9,976 nucleotides of DNA from Phenylobacterium sp. (GCA_028291285.1 JAQGIJ010000413.1:1-9976), one strand, 5' to 3'; positions 1 to 8,200 are shown, counted from the stretch's first letter. Translations and numbers: made by a program. The notes: a model not told the origin generated them from the sequence alone.

Positions 1-692
1 GTGGCGCCCTTCTCCTTCTCCTTGATCAGGCTCCGCAGCGCGTCCTCGTAGCGGTCGTTGAACTGGCTGGGGTCGAAGGGGCCTTCCTGCTGCTCGATGA
101 TCCGGGTGGCGATGTCGATCATCTGCGGGTTCGGCTTGATGTCGGGGATGCGGTCGAAGAACTCGGCCGCGTTCTTCACCTCGCGGTTGGTGCGCAGCGA
201 AAAGGCCAGGATGCCGCGGTCCCGCGGCTCCAGCGCCATCAGCCGCTCGCGCTGGTGCATGACCAGCCGTCCGAGCGCCACCTGGCCGGCCTTGGTCATG
301 GCCTCGCGGATCACCGCATAGGCCTCCACCGCCATGTCGCCGTCCGGCGTCAGGAAATAGGGATCGTTCCAGTACAGGCGGTCGATGTCGCCCTCGTCGA
401 CGAAGCGCTCGATGTCGAGGGTGCGGGTGGTCTCCAGCCGGACGTTCTTGATCTCCTCGTCGCTGATGACGACGTAGCGGCCCTTCTCGATTTCGTAGCC
501 CTTGACGATCTCGGAGCGGTCCACCGGCCCGGTCTCCGGGTCCGTCGGCACCATCTTGATGCGGTTGTGGGTGGTCTCGTGCAGCATGTTGAACTGCACG
601 TCGCTGGTGCGCGTGGTCGCGGTGTAGAGCGCCACCGGGCAGCTCACGAGGCTCAGGCGCAGATAGCCCTGCCAGGTCGGACGGGTGGCCAT
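1..692 (-). CDS. ku: Non-homologous end joining protein Ku (partial, C-terminus beyond left edge)
   Basis: Bacterial Ku homodimer forms a ring on double-strand DNA ends and recruits the ligase LigD. The first 230 codons are visible and the frame is open at the window edge. Recognition rests on family-typical text: the N-terminal strand WQGYLRLSLVSCPVALY (residues 7-23), the stretch KGYEIEKGRYVVISDEEI (64-81), and the motif RGILAFSLRTNREV (159-172) followed by FFDRIPDIK. Bacterial Ku is usually about 260-300 residues, so the missing part should be the end of the core and the variable basic tail; the visible end, EKEKGA, is where that tail would begin. The ATG at 692 is preceded by GGAG (plus-strand 699-702) with a 6-base spacer, which fixes the start. 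The gene lies 61 bp downstream of the esterase on the same strand. No LexA box is seen upstream. A ligD gene may lie to the left but cannot be seen. Confidence 0.95.
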   Translation of the reverse strand, partial: MATRPTWQGYLRLSLVSCPVALYTATTRTSDVQFNMLHETTHNRIKMVPTDPETGPVDRSEIVKGYEIEKGRYVVISDEEIKNVRLETTRTLDIERFVDEGDIDRLYWNDPYFLTPDGDMAVEAYAVIREAMTKAGQVALGRLVMHQRERLMALEPRDRGILAFSLRTNREVKNAAEFFDRIPDIKPNPQMIDIATRIIEQQEGPFDPSQFNDRYEDALRSLIKEKEKGA

Positions 693-753
693 GCCGGTCT
701 CCGGAAATCTCCAGAGTCTCCAAACGCCGGCCGAGGGGATTCAGTTCGGGGAC

Positions 754-2271
754 TCAGCGCACGCCGATCCTCCGCAGTCCGACCGCCTCCACCACGTCCA
801 GCTGGAGCTTGCGATAATGGACCCGGACGCCGCTCGAGCCGCCGAACTCCATCAGCTGGTCGGTCCGCGGATCGTAGGCCGGCCAGGTCTGGCCGCCGCA
901 GTTCGGGACGCTGGTCTTGGCGAAGGCGACCCAACAGGCGTGCATCAGGCTCGCCATGGCGCGGTCCTCGTCGCTGACCACGCTCATCGGCGTGCGCCGG
1001 CCCCAGTACTCCAGCACGTACTGGATCTCCGCGGCGTGGGCGGCGCGGGTGATGCGCGGCCGGAACCTGGCGCCCACGTAGGAGAATTCGTAGAGCCAGG
1101 CGGGCCTGCCGCCCGAAGCCCTGGCCGCCACCCAGCGGGCCGGGGCGCCCATGATGCTGTCGGTGAAGAGGGCGTGTGCGAAGGCGTCGGGGTCGGCGGC
1201 CTCGGCCCCGTAGGCCTGCTTCAGCGCCGGCGGCGCGGCCTGCGCCATCGCCGCCGCGCCCGGGAGGATCGCCATCAGCGAGTCCTCGCCGGAGTTGGAG
1301 CCGATGATCAGCGGCACGTCGTCGAAATGGCCGGAGGCGAGCGCCTGGGTCGGCGTCTCCCTCATCAGCCGGCCGTCGACGAACGGCCCGGCGGTGACCT
1401 TGAGGTCGGCGAACCGCTCGGCCGGCAGTGCGCGCAGGTCCGCCGCCGTGGCCGTGGGCGCAAGGCCCAGGCTCGCCATCGCCTGCACGCCCTGCTGCTC
1501 TTTCTGCGCCAGCGTCACCGGCCGCTCCCAGCCGCCGCCGGATTCGACGATGGCCTTTTGGTAGAGGCCGCGGGCCGCCGGCGTGGCGAGCAGCGCCAGG
1601 ACGCTGGAAGCCCCGGCGGATTCGCCCAGCACGGTGACGTTGTCCGGAGCGCCGCCGAAGGCCGCGATGTTGCGCTTCACCCACTGGAGGGCGGCGATCT
1701 GGTCCATCTGGCCGTAGTTCCCGAGCGGCTCGGCGGGGCCGGCTTCGGCGCTCAGCGCCGGGTGGGCGAAATAGCCCAGCGCGCCCAGGCGGTAGTTGAT
1801 TGCCACGAACACCACCCCGTCGCGGGCGAAGCTCTCCCCGTTGTAGATCCAGCCGGCGCCTGAGGTATGGCCGCCGCCATGCAGCCAGAGCATCACCGGC
1901 GCGCGCACGGCCCGCTTCGGGGCGAAGACGTTGAGCTGCAGGCAGTCCTCGGAGATCGCGCCGGTGGCCGCGCCCAGATTGGGCGCGCCGTCGGGGTTGA
2001 TGTGCTGGATGCAGGAGGGGCCGGGGACGGCTGCGGGCCGCTCGCCGGCCCAGGAGAGCACCGGCTGCGGCGGCTTCCAGCGCAGACGCCCCACCGGCGG
2101 GGCGGCATAGGGAATGGCGCGGAACACCTCGCCCGAGCCCCGCGCCAAGCCGACGATCGTCCCGCCCTCGACGGTCAGCCGCACGGGCGGGTCGCGCTGC
2201 GGCGCCTGGGCGACAGCGGGCGGCGCAGCGGCGAGGGCGGCGGCCATGAGAACGGCGGCGAGGCGGATCAT
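754..2271 (-). CDS. Exported type-B carboxylesterase (alpha/beta hydrolase, COesterase family)
   Basis: A 505-residue serine hydrolase of the carboxylesterase type-B family, expected to cleave carboxylic esters outside the cytoplasm; the substrate cannot be read from sequence. Residues 1-22 form a signal peptide: a short basic start, a hydrophobic Ala/Leu/Val core and an Ala-x-Ala-type end (AVAQA). The mature part carries the oxyanion motif HGGGH (131-135), the type-B signature EDCLQLNVFAP (108-118) and the nucleophile elbow GESAG with Ser218. The likely acid is Glu329 in GSNSGED and the likely base is His412 in the context H-x-x-E-I-x-Y. Cys87 and Cys110 are placed to form the family's usual first disulfide. 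The length is normal for the family. GGGAG lies 6 bases before the ATG (plus-strand 2278-2282). It is divergent from imuA and 61 bp upstream of ku on the same strand, so it might be co-transcribed with ku; there is no obvious functional link. Confidence 0.93.
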   Translation of the reverse strand: MIRLAAVLMAAALAAAPPAVAQAPQRDPPVRLTVEGGTIVGLARGSGEVFRAIPYAAPPVGRLRWKPPQPVLSWAGERPAAVPGPSCIQHINPDGAPNLGAATGAISEDCLQLNVFAPKRAVRAPVMLWLHGGGHTSGAGWIYNGESFARDGVVFVAINYRLGALGYFAHPALSAEAGPAEPLGNYGQMDQIAALQWVKRNIAAFGGAPDNVTVLGESAGASSVLALLATPAARGLYQKAIVESGGGWERPVTLAQKEQQGVQAMASLGLAPTATAADLRALPAERFADLKVTAGPFVDGRLMRETPTQALASGHFDDVPLIIGSNSGEDSLMAILPGAAAMAQAAPPALKQAYGAEAADPDAFAHALFTDSIMGAPARWVAARASGGRPAWLYEFSYVGARFRPRITRAAHAAEIQYVLEYWGRRTPMSVVSDEDRAMASLMHACWVAFAKTSVPNCGGQTWPAYDPRTDQLMEFGGSSGVRVHYRKLQLDVVEAVGLRRIGVR

Positions 2272-2331
2272 GATCGGCTCCCGTAAGCCGATGGAGCATC
2301 CGGCGGGGGCGGTTCAGTGGTCAAGGCTGTT

Positions 2332-2450
2332 CGCCCCCTCCGTCTCGCGCCTGTGGCGCGATCCACCTCCCCCGCGTTGCGGTGGAGGATCTGGGCCCAG
2401 ATGCTCCACCGCTTGCGGGGGAGCTGTCGGCGAAGCCGACTGAGGGGGCG
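2332..2450. repeat. Composite intergenic palindrome of four nested hairpins (REP/BIME-like)
   Basis: This 119-bp element is close to a mirror of itself around the perfect 14-bp palindrome ATCTGGGCCCAGAT (2389-2402). The outer arms CGCCCCCTC (2332-2340) and GAGGGGGCG (2442-2450) pair perfectly. Inside are four hairpins. H1 is 2345-2361: TCGCGCC, loop TGT, GGCGCGA. H2 is 2366-2388: a 10-bp stem with one mismatch and loop GTT. H3 is 2403-2424: a 10-bp stem with one mismatch and a TT loop. H4 is 2426-2440: GTCGGC, loop GAA, GCCGAC. H2 and H3 are near-copies in opposite orientation, while H1 and H4 differ in sequence but keep the same fold. It lies upstream of both flanking divergent genes, so a role as a terminator for either is unlikely. 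It is probably a dispersed repetitive element; copy number cannot be judged from one window, where it occurs once. Confidence 0.85.
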
Positions 2451-2465
2451 CAACACGTCTGGAAC

Positions 2466-2490
2466 TTGACTCTCCCCCTTCCGCGTTAGA
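2466..2490 (+). promoter_or_regulatory. Probable housekeeping-sigma promoter of the imuA operon
   Basis: TTGACTC (2466-2472) and GTTAGA (2485-2490) are separated by 12 bases. This resembles the Caulobacter sigma-73 consensus as I recall it: TTGACgS, 10-14 bases, GCTANAwC. It does not fit the E. coli 17-bp spacing well. Transcription would start close to or inside the LexA box that follows directly, which suits repression by occlusion. The position is inferred from the match and from its place in front of the operator. Confidence 0.5.
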
Positions 2491-2505
2491 GAACAAATAT
2501 GGAAC
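2491..2505 (+). promoter_or_regulatory. LexA operator (alphaproteobacterial SOS box) of imuA
   Basis: GAAC (2491-2494), seven bases (2495-2501) and GAAC (2502-2505) give a perfect GAAC-N7-GAAC, the reverse complement of the alphaproteobacterial LexA site GTTC-N7-GTTC. It abuts the -10 element and lies 18 bp before the imuA start codon. In Caulobacter and relatives the imuAB-dnaE2 operon is a known LexA target, so both motif and location agree. Confidence 0.88.
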
Positions 2506-2523
2506 GAAAGGAGTCCGGACCCC

Positions 2524-3321
2524 ATGTCCCATCCTCGCGCAGCGGGGCGCCTGGCGAAGCTGCGGGCGAGCATCGCCGCGCTGGAGACCGACGGACGGGC
2601 GCACCCTGGCCGGCTGCCGTTCGGCGCGCCATCCGTGGACGAGGCCCTGGGCGGCGGCTTGGCGCTTGGCCGCTGGCACGAGGTGGGCGGCGAGGGGCTG
2701 GACGTCGAGACCTCGGCGGCGCCGGCGGCCTTCACGGCGCTGATGGCCGCGCCGCTTGCCCGGCAGGGCTGGGCGGTCTGGGTGCTGCGGCGCGACGACC
2801 TCTGGGCGCCGGGGCTGGAGGGCCTGGGCTTTCCGACCGCGCGGCTGATCCAGGTCTGCGCCCGCGACGAGGCCGAGGCGCTGGCGGTGATGGAGGATGC
2901 GCTGGGAACCGAGGGCGTCTCCGCCGTGATCGGCGAGGCCGACGCCGTGGACCTGACCGCGGGCCGGCGGCTGCAGCTCGCCTGCGAGAAGCGCGGCGCC
3001 ACCGGCTTCCTGATCCGCCGGCGGCCGTTCGGCGGCGGGGCGAGGCGCGAGGCCCCGGGCTCGGCCGCGACCACCCGCTGGCGGGTGAGCTCGGCCCCCT
3101 CCGAGCCGGCGGCCGGCGACTTCGGCCTGGGGGCGCCGCGCTTCACCGCCGTGCTGGAACGCTGCCGGGGCGGACGGCCCGGCGCCTGGCTCTTCGAAGC
3201 GAAAAGCGCCTATTCGTTTGAAACCTTTGGGAAGGCCTCCGATGGGACGCACCCTCTGCGCCTGGTCGCCCACCTGGGCGATCGCCAACTGGCGCCGGCG
3301 GAACCCGCCCGCGCCGCCTGA
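2524..3321 (+). CDS. imuA: ImuA, RecA-like accessory protein of the SOS mutasome
   Basis: ImuA works with ImuB and DnaE2 in damage-induced translesion synthesis. The protein has 265 residues. Family signs are the N-terminal stretch SVDEALGGGLALGRWHEV (37-54), VWVLRRDDLWAPGLEGLG (85-102), the segment VMEDALGTEGVSAVIGEAD (122-140), RRLQLACEKRGATGFLIRR (148-166) and the near-terminal LRLVAHLGDR (245-254). The place where RecA has its Walker A loop reads GGEGLDVETS and has no GKS/GKT, as is usual for ImuA, so ATP hydrolysis is not expected here. The start is preceded by AAAGGAG (2507-2513) with a somewhat long 10-base spacer. It is the first gene behind the LexA box. Its last 80 bp overlap imuB in another frame, which implies translational coupling. 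The function is known from Caulobacter, Pseudomonas and Mycobacterium homologues and is not shown by the sequence itself. Confidence 0.92.
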   Translation: MSHPRAAGRLAKLRASIAALETDGRAHPGRLPFGAPSVDEALGGGLALGRWHEVGGEGLDVETSAAPAAFTALMAAPLARQGWAVWVLRRDDLWAPGLEGLGFPTARLIQVCARDEAEALAVMEDALGTEGVSAVIGEADAVDLTAGRRLQLACEKRGATGFLIRRRPFGGGARREAPGSAATTRWRVSSAPSEPAAGDFGLGAPRFTAVLERCRGGRPGAWLFEAKSAYSFETFGKASDGTHPLRLVAHLGDRQLAPAEPARAA

Positions 3322-4798
3322 CCTCAGCACAGCCTCCGAGAGCTTGGCGCCCTTCGCCCTGCTGGAGACCGTGCGCGGGACCCGGCGGATCGCGGCGGTG
3401 AGCCTGGAGGCCGCGCAGCTGAAGCTCTATCCCGGCCAGAAGGCGACCGACGCCTTCGCCCTGGTCCCCGACCTCGCCACGGCGGACGCCGAGCCGGAGG
3501 CCGATGCGGCGGCGCTGATCGAGCTCGCCCACTGGTGCGTGCGCTTCTCGCCGGCGGTGGCGATCGACGCCCCGGACGGGCTCTTCCTCGACGTGGGCGG
3601 CGTCGCCCACCTCTGGGGCGGGGAGCCGGCGATGCTGGCCGACCTGCGCGCCCGGCTCACGGCCAACGGCCTGGCCTTCCGCCTCGCCGTCGCCGACACG
3701 GCCGGCGCGGCCTGGGCGCTGGCGCATTTCGGCGCCGACGGGAGCATTGCCCCGCCCGGCGGCCAGGCGGAGCTGCTGGGCCCGCTGCCCCCCGCGGCGC
3801 TGCGGCTCGATCCGGAGACCGCCGCCCAGATCGAGCGGCTGGGCCTGCGCAGGCTTTCCCAGCTGATGGCCATTCCCCGCGCGCCGCTGGGCCGCCGCTT
3901 CGGCGCCGGGATGCTCCTGCGGCTCGACCAGGCGCTGGGCCGCGCGGCCGAGGCGCTCGACTTCCAGCGCCCGCCCACCCCCTGGTTCTCCAGATTGTCA
4001 TTCGCCGAGCCGATCAGCGCGCCCGAAGACATGGCCCGCGCGGCCTGCGACATCTCGGCCAGGATGTGCGCCCAGCTGGACGCCAAGGGCCAGGGCGCCC
4101 GGCGCTTCGAGCTCGCCTACCACCGGCTGGACGGCAAGGCGCTCACCGCCACCGTGGGCCTGTCGCTGGCCGGCCGCGACCCGGCGCGGCTGGGCAAGCT
4201 GTTCGCGCCGAAGCTCGATGTCCTCGACCCCGGCTTCGGGATCGAGGTGGTGACCCTCTGCGCCCATGAGGTGGAGCCGATCTCCGGCCGCCAAGTCCGG
4301 CTCGACACCAGCGCCGAGGCCGCCGCCGAGGAGGGGCTGGCGCCGCTGATCGACCGGCTGACCAACCGCCTGGGCGAGGACCGGGTCTGGCGCGCCGCGC
4401 CGGCGCAGAGCCATGTCCCCGAGCAGGCCGCCGTCCACGCCCGTCCGTTCGCGGCTTCCGGCCCGGGGCTCCATCATGCCTGGGACCCGGAGGCGCCCCG
4501 CCCGCTGCGCCTGTTCCGCCGGCCCGAGCCGGTGGACGGGGTGATCGCGCTGACCCCCGACGATCCGCCCAGCCAGTTCCGCTGGCGCGGCCAGATCCGC
4601 CGGGTGCGCCGCGCCGAGGGGCCGGAGCGCATCGGCGAGGAGTGGTGGAAGGCCGACATCGACGAGGTCTCGGTCGCCCACGTGCGCGACTACTACCGGG
4701 TGGAGGACCAGGCGGGCGGCCGCTTCTGGCTGTTCCGCGCCGGTCTCTACGAACCCGGCCAACCCGCCAAGTGGTGGCTGCACGGACTGTTCGGATGA
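3242..4798 (+). CDS. imuB: ImuB, catalytically dead Y-family polymerase homologue of the mutasome
   Basis: A 518-residue hub protein that, by homology, bridges the beta clamp, ImuA and DnaE2. It starts RTLCAWSPTWAIANWRR where an active Y-family polymerase has the metal-binding D-x-N-x-F. The second site, normally S-x-D-E, reads DAPDGLFLDVGG (about 109-120), so the catalytic acids are missing, as in other ImuB proteins. A helix-hairpin-helix-like segment follows (about 198-221), then PPTPWFSRLSFAEPI and a little-finger-like domain. The ImuB-specific C-terminus is present: PRPLRLFRRPEPV (about 419-431), an RGQIRRV strand, and WLFRAGLY...WWLHGLFG at the end. The ATG at 3242 is preferred over an in-frame ATG at 3218 because family homology begins here and GGGAAGG (3229-3235) sits 6 bases upstream. 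It overlaps imuA by 80 bp, and the VOC gene follows after 13 bp. Confidence 0.93.
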   Translation: MGRTLCAWSPTWAIANWRRRNPPAPPDLSTASESLAPFALLETVRGTRRIAAVSLEAAQLKLYPGQKATDAFALVPDLATADAEPEADAAALIELAHWCVRFSPAVAIDAPDGLFLDVGGVAHLWGGEPAMLADLRARLTANGLAFRLAVADTAGAAWALAHFGADGSIAPPGGQAELLGPLPPAALRLDPETAAQIERLGLRRLSQLMAIPRAPLGRRFGAGMLLRLDQALGRAAEALDFQRPPTPWFSRLSFAEPISAPEDMARAACDISARMCAQLDAKGQGARRFELAYHRLDGKALTATVGLSLAGRDPARLGKLFAPKLDVLDPGFGIEVVTLCAHEVEPISGRQVRLDTSAEAAAEEGLAPLIDRLTNRLGEDRVWRAAPAQSHVPEQAAVHARPFAASGPGLHHAWDPEAPRPLRLFRRPEPVDGVIALTPDDPPSQFRWRGQIRRVRRAEGPERIGEEWWKADIDEVSVAHVRDYYRVEDQAGGRFWLFRAGLYEPGQPAKWWLHGLFG

Positions 4799-4811
4799 CG
4801 GAGCACACTGC

Positions 4812-5219
4812 ATGAAGCCGAAGATCAGCCTGGTGACCCTGGGCGTGCGCGACCTGGAGCGCGCGGTGGCCTTCTACCGCGACGGCCTGAAGCTGCCGGT
4901 CCACGAGTCCTACAAGCCCGGCGAGGCGATCGCCTTCCTGCCCCTGGAGGGGACCTGGCTCGCCCTCTTCGGCCGCGAGGCGCTGGCGAAGGACGCCGAT
5001 GTCTCATCTGAGGGCTCCGGTTTTGCGGGGATCACGCTGGCCCACAACGAACCCTCGAAGGAAGGCGTCGACCGCGTCTTCGCCGAGGCGCTGGCGGCCG
5101 GCGCCACCGCGGTCAAGCCGCCGCACGACGTCTTCTGGGGCGGCTACTCCGGCTACTTCGCCGACCCCGACGGCCACCTCTGGGAAGTCGCCTGGAACCC
5201 AATGACGGACCTGACGTGA
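4812..5219 (+). CDS. VOC (glyoxalase/bleomycin-resistance fold) family protein inside the mutasome operon
   Basis: A 135-residue protein with the two-module vicinal-oxygen-chelate fold. Visible signs are [19 protein letters not shown] (8-26), [10 protein letters not shown] (49-58), the second-module strand [11 protein letters not shown] (71-81) and the hallmark ending [20 protein letters not shown] (111-130). Possible metal ligands are His78 and Glu125. The usual first-strand His/Gln ligand position looks like Thr9, so the classical glyoxalase I site seems incomplete and the reaction is unknown. GGAG (4800-4803) lies 8 bases before the ATG. It sits 13 bp after imuB and its TGA overlaps an ATG that leads into dnaE2, so it is almost certainly on the same SOS transcript. 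VOC proteins are not a standard part of the ImuABC machinery. It may be a passenger, a resistance or detoxification gene co-induced by damage, or an undescribed accessory factor. Confidence 0.9.
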   Translation: MKPKISLVTLGVRDLERAVAFYRDGLKLPVHESYKPGEAIAFLPLEGTWLALFGREALAKDADVSSEGSGFAGITLAHNEPSKEGVDRVFAEALAAGATAVKPPHDVFWGGYSGYFADPDGHLWEVAWNPMTDLT

Positions 5220-5251
5220 TGGCGGCGGCGTGGCGCAGGCCCATCCCATGA
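5219..5251 (+). CDS. Possible 10-codon coupling minicistron between the VOC gene and dnaE2
   Basis: The VOC stop TGA shares its A with an ATG (TGATG at 5217-5221). This opens the frame [10 protein letters not shown], whose TGA (5249-5251) overlaps the preferred dnaE2 ATG as ATGA. A ribosome finishing the VOC protein could restart here and be delivered to dnaE2, whose own Shine-Dalgarno is weak (only AGG at 5237-5239). The geometry is seen directly; translation is inferred. A frame this short could also arise by chance. Confidence 0.3.
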   Translation: MAAAWRRPIP

Positions 5252-8200
5252 CCCGCTACGCCGAGCTGCAGGCGACCAGCAACTTCTCGTTCCTGAAAGG
5301 GGCGTCGCATCCGGGCGAGCTGGTGCTGGGCGCCGATGCGCTGGGGCTGGCGGCGGTGGGGATCTGCGACCGCAACTCGCTGGCCGGCGTGGTGCGCGCC
5401 TGGAGCGAGGCCGGCAAGCGGCGCGAGGCGGGATCTGCGATCCGCGCGCTCACCGGCTGCCGGCTGGAGTTCGCCGACGGAACGCCCAGCCTCATCGTCT
5501 ATCCCACCGACCGCGAGGCCTACGGCCGCCTCACCCGCCTGCTCACGATCGGACAGCGGCGGGCGGAGAAGGGATCGTGCGAGCTCCGCCTGGACGACTT
5601 CCTCAACCATGCGCCGGGCCAGCTCTGCCTGGTGGTCCCGCCCGACCGGCTCGACACGGCCTTCGAGGCCGAGCTGACGCGGCTGGCGGGCGAGTTGCGC
5701 GGCGACCTCTGGCTGGCGGCGGCTCGCCGCTACGGGGCGCGCGACCTGCAGCGGCTCTCCCGGCTGGCGGCCCTGGCGCAGGACGTCGGCGCGCCGATGG
5801 TGGCCACCAACGACGTGCTCTACCACGGCCCCGAGCGGCGGCCGCTGCAAGACGTGCTGACCTGCATCGCCGAGGGCTGCGCGATCCACGAGGCGGGCCT
5901 CAGGCTTGCGGCCAACGCCGAGCGCCACCTGAAGAGCGCCGAGGAGATGGCGCGCCTCTTCGCCCGCTTCCCCGGCGCGGTGGAGCGCAGCCTGGAGATC
6001 GCCGAGCGGATCGGCTTCGACCTCGGCCAGCTGCGCTACGAATATCCCGACGAGCCGGTGCCGCCCGGCAAGACCGCCATCCAGCACCTGCGCGACCTGG
6101 CCTGGGAGGGCGCGGCCTGGCGCTTCCCGGACGGCGTGGCCGAGCGCGAGGCTGCGACCATCGCCCATGAGCTCGAGCTCATCGAGAAGCTCGACTTTCC
6201 CAACTACTTCCTGACCGTCCACGACGTGGTGCGCTGGGCCCGCGAGCAGGGCATCCTCTGCCAGGGCCGCGGCTCGGCCGCCAACTCCCTGGTCTGCTTC
6301 TGCCTGGGAATCACCGCGGTCGATCCCACCAAGCCCGGCCAGGACCTGCTGTTCTCCCGCTTCATCTCCGAGACCCGCGGCGAGCCGCCGGACATCGACG
6401 TCGACTTCGAGCACGAGCGGCGCGAGGAGGTGATGCAGTACATCTACCGCCGCTATGGCCGCGAGCGCGCCGCCATCGTCGCCACCGTCATCCACTACCG
6501 CCCGCGCATGGCGATCCGCCAGGTGGGCAAGGCGCTGGGGCTGACCGAGGACATCACCGCGGCGCTGGCGAACACCGTCTGGGGCTCCTACGGCGACGGA
6601 GTGCCCGACGAGCACGTGCGCCAGGCCGGCCTCGATCCCGACGCCCCGGAGATCCGCCGCGCCACGGCGCTGGCCCAGGAGCTGCTGGGCTTTCCCCGCC
6701 ACCTTTCCCAGCACGTGGGCGGCTTCGTGCTGACCCAGCGAAGGCTCGACGAGACTGTGCCGATCGGCAACGCCGCCATGGTCGATCGCACCTTCATCGA
6801 GTGGGACAAGGACGACATCGACGCGCTCGGCCTGATGAAGGTCGACGTGCTGGCGCTGGGCATGCTGACGGCGCTGAAGAAGAGCTTCGACCTGATGGGC
6901 ATCGCCGACATCGCCGACATCCCCCAGGAGGTCCCGGAGGTCTACGAGATGCTGGGCCGGGCGGATTCCGTTGGCGTCTTCCAGGTGGAGAGCCGCGCGC
7001 AGATGTCGATGCTGCCGCGCATGAAGCCCAGGGTCTTCTACGACCTGGTGATCGAGGTGGCGATCGTCCGGCCCGGTCCGATCCAGGGCGACATGGTGCA
7101 TCCCTATCTGCGAAGGCGGGAGGGGAAGGACCCGGTCGCTTATCCCTCGCCTGCGCCCGAGCACGGGCCGACGAACGAGCTGGAGAAGATCCTCAGCAAG
7201 ACTTTGGGCGTGCCGCTCTTCCAGGAGCAGGCCATGCGCATCGCCATCGAGGCGGCGAAGTTCACCGACAGCGAGGCTGACGGGCTGCGCCGCTCCATGG
7301 CCACCTTCCGCCACTACGGCAGCGTCGGCGAGTACGGGGTCAAGTTCGTCGAGGGCATGGTCGCGCGCGGCTACGACCCGGCCTTCGCCCAGCGCTGCTT
7401 CCAGCAGATCGAGGGCTTCGGCTCCTACGGCTTCCCGGAGAGCCATGCGATCAGCTTCGCGCTCCTGGTCTGGGCCTCGGCCTGGGTGAAGTGGGCGAGG
7501 CCCGACGTCTTCTGCTGCGCCCTGCTCAACAGCCAGCCGATGGGCTTCTACCAGCCCGCCCAGCTGGTCCGCGACGCCCGCGAGCACGGCGTCGAGGTGC
7601 GGCCGGTCGACGTGATGTTCAGCGATTGGGACTGCACGCTGGAGGACGGCGGCTGCACTGGGGTTGGTGCGCTGCGGCCCCTCCGGCTCGGCCTGCGGCA
7701 GATCCGCGGCCTCAAGGAGGACGAGGGGCTGAAGATCATGGAGGCGCGCAAGGCGGGGGCCCGCACCTTCGAGGACTTCGCCCTGCGCTCGGGCGTCACC
7801 CGGCGGACGCTGGAGCTCTTGGCCGAGGCCGACGCCTTCCGCGGGGTGGGGCTGGAGCGGCGCCAGGCGCTCTGGGCGGTGAAGGGGCTGGTGGGCGAGA
7901 TCGGCGCGGAGAAGGACGCTCCGCTGCTCGCCCGCGGCCGGGCCAAGGAGGTGCAGGTGGAGCTGCCGTTCATGAGCCCGCCGCAGCACGTGGCGGAGGA
8001 CTACCGCACCACCAGCCTGTCCCTGAAGGCCCATCCGGTGGGCTTCTTCCGCGGCGAGCTCGACGCCATGCGCGTCGTCCCGGCCGCGGCGCTGAAGACC
8101 CTGCGCGACCGCCGCCGGGTCTCGGTGGGCGGCCTGGTCCTGGTGCGCCAGCGGCCGGGCACCGCCAAGGGCGTGGTCTTCCTGACGCTGGAGGACGAGA

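Noticed and set aside
653..2299. A 548-codon minus-strand frame and overlapping plus-strand frames across the esterase and ku.
   Set aside because: The translations are Arg/Ala/Gly/Pro-rich with no domain, while the esterase frame has a signal peptide, triad and signature motifs and a good ribosome-binding site.
2312..2332. GTTC (2312-2315) and GTTC (2329-2332) as a second LexA box near the esterase start.
   Set aside because: The spacer is 13 bases, not the 7 required for the alphaproteobacterial SOS box.
3218..3241. Extended ImuB start at 3218 (eight extra residues).
   Set aside because: ImuB homology begins at the ATG at 3242, which has its own Shine-Dalgarno; the extra residues look like read-through of the imuA region.
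5230..5247. GTG start for DnaE2 six codons upstream of the ATG at 5248.
   Set aside because: No Shine-Dalgarno at a suitable distance and the added residues AQAHP are not part of the conserved N-terminus; it cannot be fully excluded.
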